The notes under the pieces: model-generated
Told to the model about the DNA's origin: nothing
Seen by the model: only the letters and a program-made list of their open reading frames with translations
Database searches by the model: none
Made by a program: the position numbers and the translations under genes
In this document: piece by piece, positions 16,903 through 24,195 of the stretch
Position numbering within the stretch: position 1 is the stretch's first letter
How the letters are laid out: each line of letters starts with the position of its first letter
NCBI RefSeq assembly: GCF_006715055.1
Contig: NZ_VFMN01000001.1
Location: 1,116,001 to 1,180,000, forward strand
DNA length: 64,000 nucleotides
Direction: 5' to 3'
Source of the DNA: Lapillicoccus jejuensis
GTDB taxonomy: Bacteria; Actinomycetota; Actinomycetes; Actinomycetales; Dermatophilaceae

Positions 16903-17135
16903 CGCTGGCCCCCCGTCCGGGCCACGGCGCCGACCGTGCCGGTGACGGCGGAGAGCCCGGCGCCGAGGGTGCCGGTGGCGGACGCGGCGGACGTGGCGGT
17001 GGTCGCGACGGCGGCGGTCGCCGCGGGCAGGTGCCCGACGAGCGAGCCACCGAGCAGGACGGCGAGGCCGCCGGCGGTGGCGGTCGCCCGCAGCCGGGTG
17101 CGCCGGGCGAGGGTGGTGGCGGGGGTGGTGGGCAT
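16899..17135 (-). CDS. small Ala/Thr-rich exported protein
   Basis: 78 aa. TRLRATATAGGLAVLLGGSLVGHLPAATAAVA reads as a basic head and a hydrophobic export or membrane segment (about residues 20-44), here given with its flanks split at residue 31; the remaining ~30 residues are Ala, Thr, Gly and Val with no cysteine or motif. An AGGAGAG ribosome binding site precedes the ATG. It is coupled to the ApbE-like gene by an ATGA overlap. ApbE genes often sit beside FMN-carrying membrane proteins, but this one has no FMN-binding S(T)GAT-type sequence that I can identify. Confidence 0.5.
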   Translation of the reverse strand: MPTTPATTLARRTRLRATATAGGLAVLLGGSLVGHLPAATAAVATTATSAASATGTLGAGLSAVTGTVGAVARTGGQR

Positions 17136-17250
17136 CGCGGGCTCTCCTGGGCGTCGGGGCGGCTGCTGACCCCTCGACGGTCCCGTCCGGCTCTGTCGGG
17201 CGGCTGTGCCCGGCGTGTGGGGTGCCGGTGCGCTGCGCCTCCGCCGCTCG

Positions 17251-18996
17251 TCACATCTGCTGCGGGGCCTCGATCCCGAGCAGCCCCAGGCCGAGCAGGA
17301 GGACGCGCAGGCTCGCGGCGCACAGCGCGAGCCGCGACTCACGGGCCTCGCTGGTCGCGGCCTTGAGCACCGGGCACTCCTCGTAGAACGCGGACAGCGT
17401 CTGCGCGAGGTCGAAGAGGTAGACGCACAGCCGGTGCGGTTCCAGCTCGTCCCCCACCGCGGCGACGACGCCGCCGAACCCGAGCAGCGCCAGCGCGAGG
17501 GCGCGCTCGGCCGGCTCGGTGACGACGACCCGGCGAGCGACCGCCTCCTGCGGGTCCAGCCCGGCCGCGCGGAAGATCGAGCGCAGCCGGGTGACGGCGT
17601 ACTGCAGGTAGGGGCCGGTGTTGCCGGTGAGGGCGAGCATCCGGTCGAGGTCGAAGACGTAGTCGCTGTCGTGGGCGACCGACAGGTCGGCGTACTTGAC
17701 CGCCCCGATGCCGATCTGCCGCCCGATCTCGGCGCGGGTGGCGGCGTCGAGGTCGGAGCGGCGCTCCTCGACGACGGCGGTCGCCGCGGTGACCGCCTCC
17801 TCGAGCAGCGCCATGAGCCGCAGCGCGCTGCCGGCCCGGGTGCGCAGCAGCTTGCGGTCCTCACCGAGGACGCTGCCGATCTTGACGTGGACCACCTCGA
17901 CGTCGTCCGGCACCCAGCCGGCCAGCCGCGCGGTCTGCCACACCATCTCGAAGTGCTGCGCCTGGGTGACCCCGACGACGTAGAGCACCCGGTCGGCGTG
18001 CAGGTCGTGCACCCGGCGGCGGATGGTCGCGAGGTCGGTGGTGCCGTAGCCGTAGCCCCCGTCGGACTTGCGGACGATGAGCGGCACCGGCTTGCCCTCG
18101 CGACCGGTGTACCCGTCGAGGAAGACGCACAGCGCGCCGTCCGAGACCGTGGCCAGGCCCTTCTCCTGCAGCTCGTCGCAGATCCCCGCGAGCTCGTCGT
18201 TGTACGTCGACTCCCCGGCCAGGTCGACGTCGGTGAGGGTGACCCCGAGGGTCGCGTACACCTTGTTGAAGTAGACCCTGGACAGGCCGACCAGCCGCTC
18301 CCAGGTGGCGAGGGTGCCCGCATCGCCGGACTGGAGCGTCGTCACCCGGGCGCGGGCACGGGTGGCGAAGGCCTCGTCGCCGTCGAACTTCACCCGGGCC
18401 GCCTGGTAGAAGGCGTTCGGGTCGGTCTCGAGCAGCGCCGCGTCGGGGCTGTCCTCGCCGACGTCGAGCAGGTGCTCGATGAGCATGCCGAACGGGGTCC
18501 CCCAGTCGCCGACGTGGTTCTGCCGCACGACGGTGTGGCCCAGCTCCTCGAGGGTGCGCGCCAGCGCGTCGCCGACGATGGTCGTGCGCAGGTGCCCGAC
18601 GTGCATCTCCTTGGCGACGTTGGGCGAGGAGTAGTCGATGACGACGGTGCGCGGGTCCTGGACCGGCACCCCGGCGCGCTCGTCGGCGGCCAGCGCCGCC
18701 GCCTGCGCCGAGACCCACGCGTCGGAGACGGTGAGGTTGACGAAGCCGGGCCCGGAGATCTCCAGCCCCGAGACGACGTCGCGCACCCCGAGCGCCTCGA
18801 GCTCGGCGACGATCTTCGCGGCGACGTCGCGCGGCGGCATCCCGACCCGCTTGGCCAGCGCCAGGGGCGCGTTGCTCTGCAGGTCGGCGAACTGGCTCGG
18901 GCGTAGCACCGGGTCCGCGCCGCGGAAGTCCTCCCCGAACGCCTGCGCGATGGCGGCGGTGACGAGGGGGGCGAGCGCGGCGGACGGCGAGACCAT
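17251..18996 (-). CDS. argS: arginyl-tRNA synthetase
   Basis: 581 aa, full length, class I synthetase charging tRNA-Arg. The N-terminal Add-1 domain contains LQSNAPLALAKRVG, the HIGH box is HVGHLRTT (in VAKEMHVGHLR), and the catalytic core contains QNHVGDWGTPFGML, the GYGYGTTDLATIRRR stretch and YVVGVTQAQHFEMVW. The anticodon-binding DALR domain is helical at the C-terminus, from about 465. It is probably leaderless, with a TAGGCT box 6 bases before the ATG. Confidence 0.97.
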   Translation of the reverse strand: MVSPSAALAPLVTAAIAQAFGEDFRGADPVLRPSQFADLQSNAPLALAKRVGMPPRDVAAKIVAELEALGVRDVVSGLEISGPGFVNLTVSDAWVSAQAAALAADERAGVPVQDPRTVVIDYSSPNVAKEMHVGHLRTTIVGDALARTLEELGHTVVRQNHVGDWGTPFGMLIEHLLDVGEDSPDAALLETDPNAFYQAARVKFDGDEAFATRARARVTTLQSGDAGTLATWERLVGLSRVYFNKVYATLGVTLTDVDLAGESTYNDELAGICDELQEKGLATVSDGALCVFLDGYTGREGKPVPLIVRKSDGGYGYGTTDLATIRRRVHDLHADRVLYVVGVTQAQHFEMVWQTARLAGWVPDDVEVVHVKIGSVLGEDRKLLRTRAGSALRLMALLEEAVTAATAVVEERRSDLDAATRAEIGRQIGIGAVKYADLSVAHDSDYVFDLDRMLALTGNTGPYLQYAVTRLRSIFRAAGLDPQEAVARRVVVTEPAERALALALLGFGGVVAAVGDELEPHRLCVYLFDLAQTLSAFYEECPVLKAATSEARESRLALCAASLRVLLLGLGLLGIEAPQQM

Positions 18997-19002
18997 GGGT
19001 CC

Positions 19003-19008
19003 AGCCTA
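19003..19008 (-). promoter_or_regulatory. -10 box of leaderless argS
   Basis: TAGGCT on the minus strand, 6 bases before the argS ATG. Confidence 0.5.
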
Positions 19009-19135
19009 GGGCGGTCGGCCTCCCCTTTCCGTCGACGTCCCGGCGAGGCCCCGCGGGGCCCGTCCCGTCCGAGTGGCGCCGTGGCCTGGACGTTCGGACG
19101 ACGACGAGACGCGGCTTTTGCACCACGATGTCCGG

Positions 19136-20221
19136 GTGAACGGTGACCTCGACGCCCCGGGCTGGACCCTCCCCGGCGACGCTTCCGCCCCCGCACCCAC
19201 CGGCACCGACCTCAGCCGGGTGACGAGCCGGGCCGAGGCGCGCGCCCTCGCCGAGGCGGCCGCCCAGGCGCAGGCCGCCGCGGCGGACGAGGAGGAGGCG
19301 TCGTACGGCCTGGGCCGGGCCGTCCCACCGCCCGCCCCGGTGACCCACACCGACCCGTTCGCCCCTGCGCGGCGACCGGCCGCACCCCGCCCGCCGATCA
19401 CCCCCGCACCCGTCCCGAGCCCGCACGCCCCGGCGTCGCACGTGCCCGGGCAGTGGGGCGCCGCGGCGCCGACGCCGCCGCGCCCCTACACCCCCGTCGC
19501 CGCGCCACCGCCCGCCGTCGAGCCGCCCCCGCTCAAGGCCCAGCGCTCCGGTCTCAGCCTGTTCGGGACGACCGTGCGTGTGCTCAGCATGCTCTCCGCG
19601 GCCGTTTGCGGTGCCGGAGCACTGGCCTGCCTGGCCATCTCGAACGACCTGACCGCGGCCGGTGCCGGGTCGCTCTCGGACCCGCGCACCCCCTCCCCCT
19701 CCGGGGTCGTGCTGCTGGTGCTGCTCGCCGCGCTCCTGGTCAGCAGCCTCTCGCAGATCTGCCTGATCGTCTGGCTGGCCATGCTGGCCCGGGACCCCCG
19801 CGCGGACAGGCGCAAGATCAAGCACGGTCCCGTCGGCACGGTCCTGGGCTTCCTCCTGCCTGGCCTGCGGATGGTCTGGCCCTACCAGTCGATGCGGGAC
19901 GTGTGGCGCGCCACTGACCTGCGGCCCGCGAGCAAGCCCACGCCGATGTCGATCCTCGGGTGGTGGGCGTTCACCCTCGGCTCCTACGTGGCCATGTTCT
20001 TCACCGGCTTCTACGCCCAGCCGTACCTGACGACCCCGGACGGACGCGGCCTGGTCGCCCACCTGTGCCTCGGGACGGCCCTCTACTGGCTGCTGTCGGT
20101 GGGCGCGGAACTGTGCCTGTCCTTCGCCATCGGTCGGGTCTGCTTCCACCTCGACGCGCACGACCTGCTCGTCGCCCACCACGAGCGCACCCACCCCTCC
20201 TCGCTCTACCGGACGGCCTGA
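19136..20221 (+). CDS. DUF4328-type membrane protein
   Basis: 361 aa from the GTG at 19136 (an in-frame GTG at 19073 would add 21 residues). The first ~150 residues are a disordered Pro/Ala-rich cytoplasmic region. Hydrophobic helices follow (about 165-185, 205-235, 285-310, 325-345). Between them lies FLLPGLRMVWPYQSMRDVWRATDL then ILGWWAFTLGSY, the P-x-x-x-x-x-x-P-Y-Q...WRAS...WW pattern of DUF4328 proteins, split here for length. The function of that family is unknown. It is divergent from argS. Confidence 0.6.
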   Translation: MNGDLDAPGWTLPGDASAPAPTGTDLSRVTSRAEARALAEAAAQAQAAAADEEEASYGLGRAVPPPAPVTHTDPFAPARRPAAPRPPITPAPVPSPHAPASHVPGQWGAAAPTPPRPYTPVAAPPPAVEPPPLKAQRSGLSLFGTTVRVLSMLSAAVCGAGALACLAISNDLTAAGAGSLSDPRTPSPSGVVLLVLLAALLVSSLSQICLIVWLAMLARDPRADRRKIKHGPVGTVLGFLLPGLRMVWPYQSMRDVWRATDLRPASKPTPMSILGWWAFTLGSYVAMFFTGFYAQPYLTTPDGRGLVAHLCLGTALYWLLSVGAELCLSFAIGRVCFHLDAHDLLVAHHERTHPSSLYRTA

Positions 20222-20232
20222 CCCGCACGGGC

Positions 20233-20238
20233 TAGCGT
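20233..20238 (+). promoter_or_regulatory. -10 box, leaderless
   Basis: TAGCGT, 6 bases before the GTG at 20245. Confidence 0.5.
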
Positions 20239-20244
20239 TCCCCC

Positions 20245-20724
20245 GTGCCCGACGACGACCTCGCCGCCCTCATCGCCACGCTCGAGGAGCAGGAGCGCGA
20301 GCTCGTGCTCACCCGCTTCGACCACGACGACGCGTGGTCGCTCGGGAGCCGGCTCGTCGCGCTGGCTCGCGAGCGGGGGCTGCCGGTGACGATCGACATC
20401 CGCCGCGGGTCGCACCAGCTCTTCCACGTCGCGCTGGCCGGGACGACCCCCGACAACGACCGGTGGGTCGAGCGGAAGGTCCGCACCGTCGAACGGTTCG
20501 GGGCGAGCTCGTTCCTCGTCGGTCGCCGTCTCGCCGCCCGGGGCCGGGTCCTCGACGCCGACGCCGGGCTGGACCCGGCCGAGTACGCCGCGCACGGCGG
20601 GTCCTTCCCGATCCGGGTGGTCCACGTCGGGCCGGTCGGCACCGTCACCGTCTCGGGCCTGCCGCAGGCCGACGACCACGCCCTCGTGGTCGAGGCGCTG
20701 CGCGCCCACCTCGCGCAGGGCTGA
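20245..20724 (+). CDS. UPF0303/HbpS-like heme-degrading-domain protein
   Basis: 159 aa. The whole length matches the UPF0303 group of the GlcG/HbpS fold: an N-terminal helix (LIATLEEQERELVLTRFDHDDAW), then GLPVTIDIRRGSHQLFHVAL, then NDRWVERKVRTVERFGASSF and the closing GPVGTVTVSGLPQADDHALVVEAL, each part of the alpha-beta roadblock-like core. Related proteins bind heme or sense redox state, but biochemical proof for this subgroup is thin. The gene is leaderless and stands apart from obvious heme genes. Confidence 0.75.
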   Translation: MPDDDLAALIATLEEQERELVLTRFDHDDAWSLGSRLVALARERGLPVTIDIRRGSHQLFHVALAGTTPDNDRWVERKVRTVERFGASSFLVGRRLAARGRVLDADAGLDPAEYAAHGGSFPIRVVHVGPVGTVTVSGLPQADDHALVVEALRAHLAQG

Positions 20725-20765
20725 GGTCGGCGCGGTTCCGGACGCGGATCGTCCGCAGGACGCCG

Positions 20766-20771
20766 TACGGT
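20766..20771 (+). promoter_or_regulatory. -10 box, leaderless
   Basis: TACGGT, 7 bases before the ATG at 20779; it lies within a CCGTACGG-type motif. Confidence 0.45.
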
Positions 20772-20778
20772 GCCGGTC

Positions 20779-21375
20779 ATGGCGAGACGCGCGAAGGTCA
20801 CCGTCGACCTCGAGGAGCTGTCGGTCCGGCCGCTGACCCCCGAGACGTTCCCCGACTTCGCGGGGCTCGTCGAGCGCAGCGGCGGGATGTTCGCCTCCTG
20901 CTACTGCACGTGGTTCCACCCCGACTGCGCCGAGCGCGGGGTGAGCGCCGAGGGTAACCGGGCGCTCAAGGACCGGCTGGTCCGGGACGGCGTCGCCCAC
21001 GCCGCCCTCGTCTACGACGGGGAGACCGCGATCGCGTGGGCGGAGTACGGCTCGCCCGAGGAGCTGCCGCGGATCCGGCACCGCAAGGAGACGGACGCGA
21101 CGACGACCACGCCGCCGGACTACCGGGTCACGTGCCTGGTCACCGACACCGCCTACCGCGGCCAGGGCGTCTCCGAGCGAGCGCTGCGCGGCGCCGTCGA
21201 GCTCATCGCCGCCGCCGGAGGCGGTGTCGTCGAGGGTTACCCGCACGACCTGCGCGGCGCGCGGATGTCGGCCTCGTTCCTCTACAACGGGACCCGCGAG
21301 ATGTTCGAGCGCGTCGGGTTCACCTACGACCGCCCCAAGGGCGAGAAGAACTGCGTCATGCGGATGACCGTATGA
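20779..21375 (+). CDS. GNAT-family acetyltransferase
   Basis: 198 aa. The acetyl-CoA pyrophosphate-binding motif A is TCLVTDTAYRGQGVSERALR (R/QxxGxG) at about 117-136. Upstream, SCYCTWFHPDCAE is a cysteine-rich segment shared with a subgroup of actinobacterial acetyltransferases, and the C-terminus has the NGTREMFERVGFTYDRPKG strand-helix of the fold. The gene at 22930 encodes a second member with a similar layout (GGxxRCxCQ, VEGYP/MEGYP), so the two are distant paralogues. Substrate unknown. Confidence 0.78.
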   Translation: MARRAKVTVDLEELSVRPLTPETFPDFAGLVERSGGMFASCYCTWFHPDCAERGVSAEGNRALKDRLVRDGVAHAALVYDGETAIAWAEYGSPEELPRIRHRKETDATTTTPPDYRVTCLVTDTAYRGQGVSERALRGAVELIAAAGGGVVEGYPHDLRGARMSASFLYNGTREMFERVGFTYDRPKGEKNCVMRMTV

Positions 21376-21426
21376 GCACGCACCCGCGGCCAGGTCATCA
21401 CCACGTCTCAGGCAGTGGGGCTCCGG

Positions 21427-22068
21427 TCACACTCCCCGTCGGTACGCCCAGATCGCGTGATCGAGACGGTACGCGTCGACCCCCAGGGTGGAGGCGACGG
21501 CCTTGACCAGTCGCGAAGCCTCTGACGGGGGTGCGCCTGGCACCTTGTCACGGACGAACCGCACCACCCAGGTGTCCGCCTTCACATCATCGAGGTCGCA
21601 GAGCATGCGCAGGTAGGCCCAGGTGACGGGGCCACACCCGTGAACGCTCAGGTAGGCCTGTTTGGCAGCGACCGGGTCGCGTCGTAGGTCTTCGGCATGT
21701 CGGATCCCCATCGCGGTGAAGCTGCGAGCGACGTCCTGGACGACGTCGGCCTTGGGACGGCCCGCGACCTTCGCATCGTTCCTCAGCACCGACCGCACGC
21801 TCTGCGGATCATCCCGGGCCAAGACGTCCAGATCGTCCGCCGTCCCGCCTCGATGGCTGCGCCACCGATCGACCACGCCGATCACACCGGTTCCCCGGCC
21901 CCGGTCGCCGTACCTCGCACGGATCGAGAACACGGTGTCGATGACCGCCGCCTCGATCTCGTCGGGCCACCCCCCGGGCCAACCCTGGGGGTTCGTACCC
22001 ACCGTTTCGGTCACGTACGTCATGAGGATGTCGACGTCCTGCGGATCGGGCACAGTTCCGTCGCTCAT
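21427..22068 (-). CDS. HhH-GPD-like (endonuclease III fold) protein
   Basis: 213 aa. A helical protein with a helix-hairpin-helix-like turn, VHGCGPVTWAYLRMLCDLDDVKAD, followed by TWVVRFV, which parallels the LPGVGxxTA...VDTHV...R core of endonuclease III/HhH-GPD glycosylases; the Asp of KADTWVVRF sits where the catalytic Asp is expected. No C-terminal iron-sulfur cysteines are present. Codon use is less extreme in GC than in the flanking genes, so transfer is possible. It is leaderless (TACGTT, 6 bases) and divergent from the RecA-fold gene, 53 bases away. Confidence 0.6.
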   Translation of the reverse strand: MSDGTVPDPQDVDILMTYVTETVGTNPQGWPGGWPDEIEAAVIDTVFSIRARYGDRGRGTGVIGVVDRWRSHRGGTADDLDVLARDDPQSVRSVLRNDAKVAGRPKADVVQDVARSFTAMGIRHAEDLRRDPVAAKQAYLSVHGCGPVTWAYLRMLCDLDDVKADTWVVRFVRDKVPGAPPSEASRLVKAVASTLGVDAYRLDHAIWAYRRGV

Positions 22069-22074
22069 GCCGAG

Positions 22075-22080
22075 AACGTA
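22075..22080 (-). promoter_or_regulatory. -10 box, leaderless
   Basis: TACGTT on the minus strand, 6 bases before the ATG at 22068. Confidence 0.5.
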
Positions 22081-22121
22081 GAGCAAAGACACTTGTCGGT
22101 GGGCGATGTCATCGTCGCCGC

Positions 22122-22877
22122 ATGACGCGCGCCCCGGCCAGATCGTGGAGCCAGGCCGTGGCGATGGTTCCCGGCGGGGGCACCTGGCCGGTCGACGGGC
22201 TGCTGCCCGACGCGTCCGTCGGGCAGCGACCGACCGGCATCGTCCCGCTCGACGAGGTGATGGGCGGGGGTGTGTCACCAGGGGAGATCCTCGCGCTCGC
22301 AGGTCCGCCCCGAGCGGGCGTCAGCCGGCTCGCGGTCCGGCTGGCGCTCGGGATCGGGCGTGACGCCTCGGTGTGCATCGTCAACGGACACTTGCCAACT
22401 CGACGTCTGCTGCCGGTGATCGACGCGACGGGGCACGACCTCGGCGGCGACGGACCGAGAACGCTGGATGTGGCCTCCTGGATGCCGCTCCCCGACTCGC
22501 CGGCGCACCCCGCCTGGTTCGAGTCCACGTACGACGTCGTCGTCGTGGACTGTCTCGACGAGATGACGACGTCCCACTGGGTCCGGACGACATCACTCTC
22601 GGACGTCGGACGGCGGCTACGCGAGTGCGCCAGAAGGTCGTCCACCACCCTCATCATCACGGGGCGATCAGCTGCGGTCGATCGGGGGGCGGCAGCCGGC
22701 ACTACGGACCGGGGGCCGGACGGTGATGTGTTCGACGACGTGGCCGACGTGCACCTTCGGCTGGGTGGAGGCGGGGACGACGTGGAGTTGGTGGAGGTCG
22801 AGGTGCGGGGAGGTCGGCGGGCGGTTCACCGACTCTCCTTCAGCCACACAGGCGTCGCGCGACTCCAACCGACCTGA
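22122..22877 (+). CDS. RecA/DnaB-fold protein with degenerate Walker A
   Basis: 251 aa. TGIVPLDEVMGGGVSPGEIL followed by ALAGPPRAGVSRLA at 38-71 has the layout of the RecA/KaiC/DnaB core (TGxxxLDxxLGGxxxGxxxxxxGxxxxGKT), but the invariant GKT/S is GVS, so the phosphate-binding Lys is absent. A Walker B-like YDVVVVDCLDEM is intact at 137-148. ATP binding or hydrolysis is therefore doubtful. It could be an accessory RecA-fold protein as in ImuA-type mutasome partners, but no imuB or dnaE2 is present here. It is divergent from the HhH-type gene. Confidence 0.55.
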   Translation: MTRAPARSWSQAVAMVPGGGTWPVDGLLPDASVGQRPTGIVPLDEVMGGGVSPGEILALAGPPRAGVSRLAVRLALGIGRDASVCIVNGHLPTRRLLPVIDATGHDLGGDGPRTLDVASWMPLPDSPAHPAWFESTYDVVVVDCLDEMTTSHWVRTTSLSDVGRRLRECARRSSTTLIITGRSAAVDRGAAAGTTDRGPDGDVFDDVADVHLRLGGGGDDVELVEVEVRGGRRAVHRLSFSHTGVARLQPT

Positions 22878-22917
22878 GCGGCGTTCCGCCCAGGCCCCGT
22901 ACGACGCCGCCGCGCCC

Positions 22918-22923
22918 TAACCT
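22918..22923 (+). promoter_or_regulatory. -10 box, leaderless
   Basis: TAACCT, 6 bases before the ATG at 22930. Confidence 0.5.
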
Positions 22924-22929
22924 CGCGGC

Positions 22930-23535
22930 ATGCCCGAGTTCACCTGGCGACCGGCCAACGAGACGAGCCGCGAGGACGTCGACGCCGTCTTCGAGGCGGG
23001 TGGCGCGGCGAGGTGCCGGTGCCAGGCGCTCAAGGCGCCGGGGTGGATCTGGCGCGACACCACCCAGGAGGAGCGCGAGGCCTCGCTCGTCGAGCAGACC
23101 GGGTGCGGCACGGCCGGGCCCACGTCGGGCCTCGTCGGGTACGTCGACGGCGAGCCCGCCGGGTGGGTCGCGGTAGAGCCGCGCGAGGGCTACCCGCGGA
23201 TCTGGGCGCGGCAGAAGGCGTGGATGCGGATGGACCCGGACCTGCCGGGGGTGTGGTCGGTGACGTGCTTCGTCGTGCGCAAGCCGTTCCGCCGGCAGGG
23301 GCTGATGTACGAGCTCGCCGACGCGACCGTCGAGTACGGCCGGCAGGTGGGCGCGCAGGTGATGGAGGGCTACCCGACCGAGCCGCCGCCGGGGAAGGTC
23401 GTCATCTGGGACGAGGCCTCGGTCGGCCTGCTCCAGGTCTTCCTCGCCGCCGGCTACCAGGTCGAGGCGTCCCCGACGCTGCGGCGCCGCGTCGTACGGC
23501 ACCGGCTCGGCGCGACTGCGATCACTGATGGCTAA
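22930..23535 (+). CDS. GNAT-family acetyltransferase
   Basis: 201 aa. Motif A reads VTCFVVRKPFRRQGLMYELA at about 114-133 (RRQGL). The N-terminal third has RCRCQALKAPGW, a cysteine-containing stretch like that of the enzyme at 20779, and the middle has GYVDGEPAGWVAVEPREGYPR, the beta-4 strand of the fold. The C-terminus carries LLQVFLAAGYQVEASPTLRR. It probably acetylates an amine of a small molecule or protein; no substrate can be named. Leaderless start. Confidence 0.78.
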   Translation: MPEFTWRPANETSREDVDAVFEAGGAARCRCQALKAPGWIWRDTTQEEREASLVEQTGCGTAGPTSGLVGYVDGEPAGWVAVEPREGYPRIWARQKAWMRMDPDLPGVWSVTCFVVRKPFRRQGLMYELADATVEYGRQVGAQVMEGYPTEPPPGKVVIWDEASVGLLQVFLAAGYQVEASPTLRRRVVRHRLGATAITDG

Positions 23536-23538
23536 CCT
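23533..23538 (+). promoter_or_regulatory. -10 box of the toxin-antitoxin pair
   Basis: TAACCT, 6 bases before the GTG at 23545. Confidence 0.5.
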
Positions 23539-23544
23539 GGGAGA

Positions 23545-23865
23545 GTGACGACGGACCCGACGACGAGCGAGGCGCTGAGGGCGCGCATCGCCGAACGCCG
23601 CGACGAGATCGAGGTCGTCCTGCGGCGGTACGGAGCCACGAACCTGCGACTTTTCGGGTCGGTGGCTCGCGGCACGGCCACGCACCAGAGCGACATCGAC
23701 CTCATGGTCGACCTCTCCCCGTCGGCCGACAACGAGCTGCTCCGCGTCGCGGGGCTGACCGAGGAGTTGGGCGATCTCCTCGGAACCGGGGTCGATGTCG
23801 TCGCACCCACCCTCCTGCGTGAGACCGTGTCCGCGACGGCGATGTCGGATGCGATCTCGGTGTGA
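23545..23865 (+). CDS. mntA: MntA-type minimal nucleotidyltransferase antitoxin
   Basis: 106 aa. The minimal nucleotidyltransferase motif GS-x10-DxD is exact: G38-S39 and D50-I-D52 within LFGSVARGTATHQSDIDLMV. It is followed by a helix and GVDVVAPTLLRE. Proteins of this family neutralise HepT by adding AMP to it. Its stop overlaps the start of the HEPN gene by four bases (GTGA). Base use is a little less GC-rich than in the neighbours, fitting a mobile toxin-antitoxin module. Confidence 0.87.
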   Translation: MTTDPTTSEALRARIAERRDEIEVVLRRYGATNLRLFGSVARGTATHQSDIDLMVDLSPSADNELLRVAGLTEELGDLLGTGVDVVAPTLLRETVSATAMSDAISV

Positions 23866-24191
23866 GTCGAACCGTCGACGACCGGATCGGCGACATCCTC
23901 GATGCCGTGGATCGATGTGAGGAGTACGCGCCTCGCGTGCGCTCGTCCGAGATCGGCACAATGGCCTACGACGCGATCCTCCGCAACCTCGCCGTCATCG
24001 GAGAGGCGGTCAGGTCGCTCCCGGAGGAGGTCAGGAGCGCCATGCCGACGATCCCCTGGTCGTCCATCTCCGGACTACGGAACGTCGTGGTGCACGAGTA
24101 CTTCCGTGTCGACCACGACCTGATCGTCGCGCTGGTGGAGAAGGAGCTGGGGGAGCTCAAGCGGGCCCTCCGCGACTACACGAAGGAGTGA
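23862..24191 (+). CDS. hepT: HepT-type HEPN ribonuclease toxin
   Basis: 109 aa, all-helical. The HEPN RNase motif RX4HXY is present as R73-NVVV-H78-E-Y80 in GLRNVVVHEYFRVDHDL, preceded by the family segment AILRNLAVIGEAVRSLPEEVR. HepT toxins cut RNA; the upstream nucleotidyltransferase inactivates them. Translational coupling by GTGA overlap keeps the toxin tied to its antitoxin. The motif looks intact, so the module is probably functional. Confidence 0.87.
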   Translation: MSRTVDDRIGDILDAVDRCEEYAPRVRSSEIGTMAYDAILRNLAVIGEAVRSLPEEVRSAMPTIPWSSISGLRNVVVHEYFRVDHDLIVALVEKELGELKRALRDYTKE

Positions 24192-24195
24192 GAGC

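Noticed and set aside
13999-17169. A 1056-codon open frame on the plus strand
   Set aside because: It is antisense to pntB, pntA and the ApbE-like gene, is extremely Arg/Asp/Gly/Val-rich with no domain, and is explained by the high third-position GC of the true genes.
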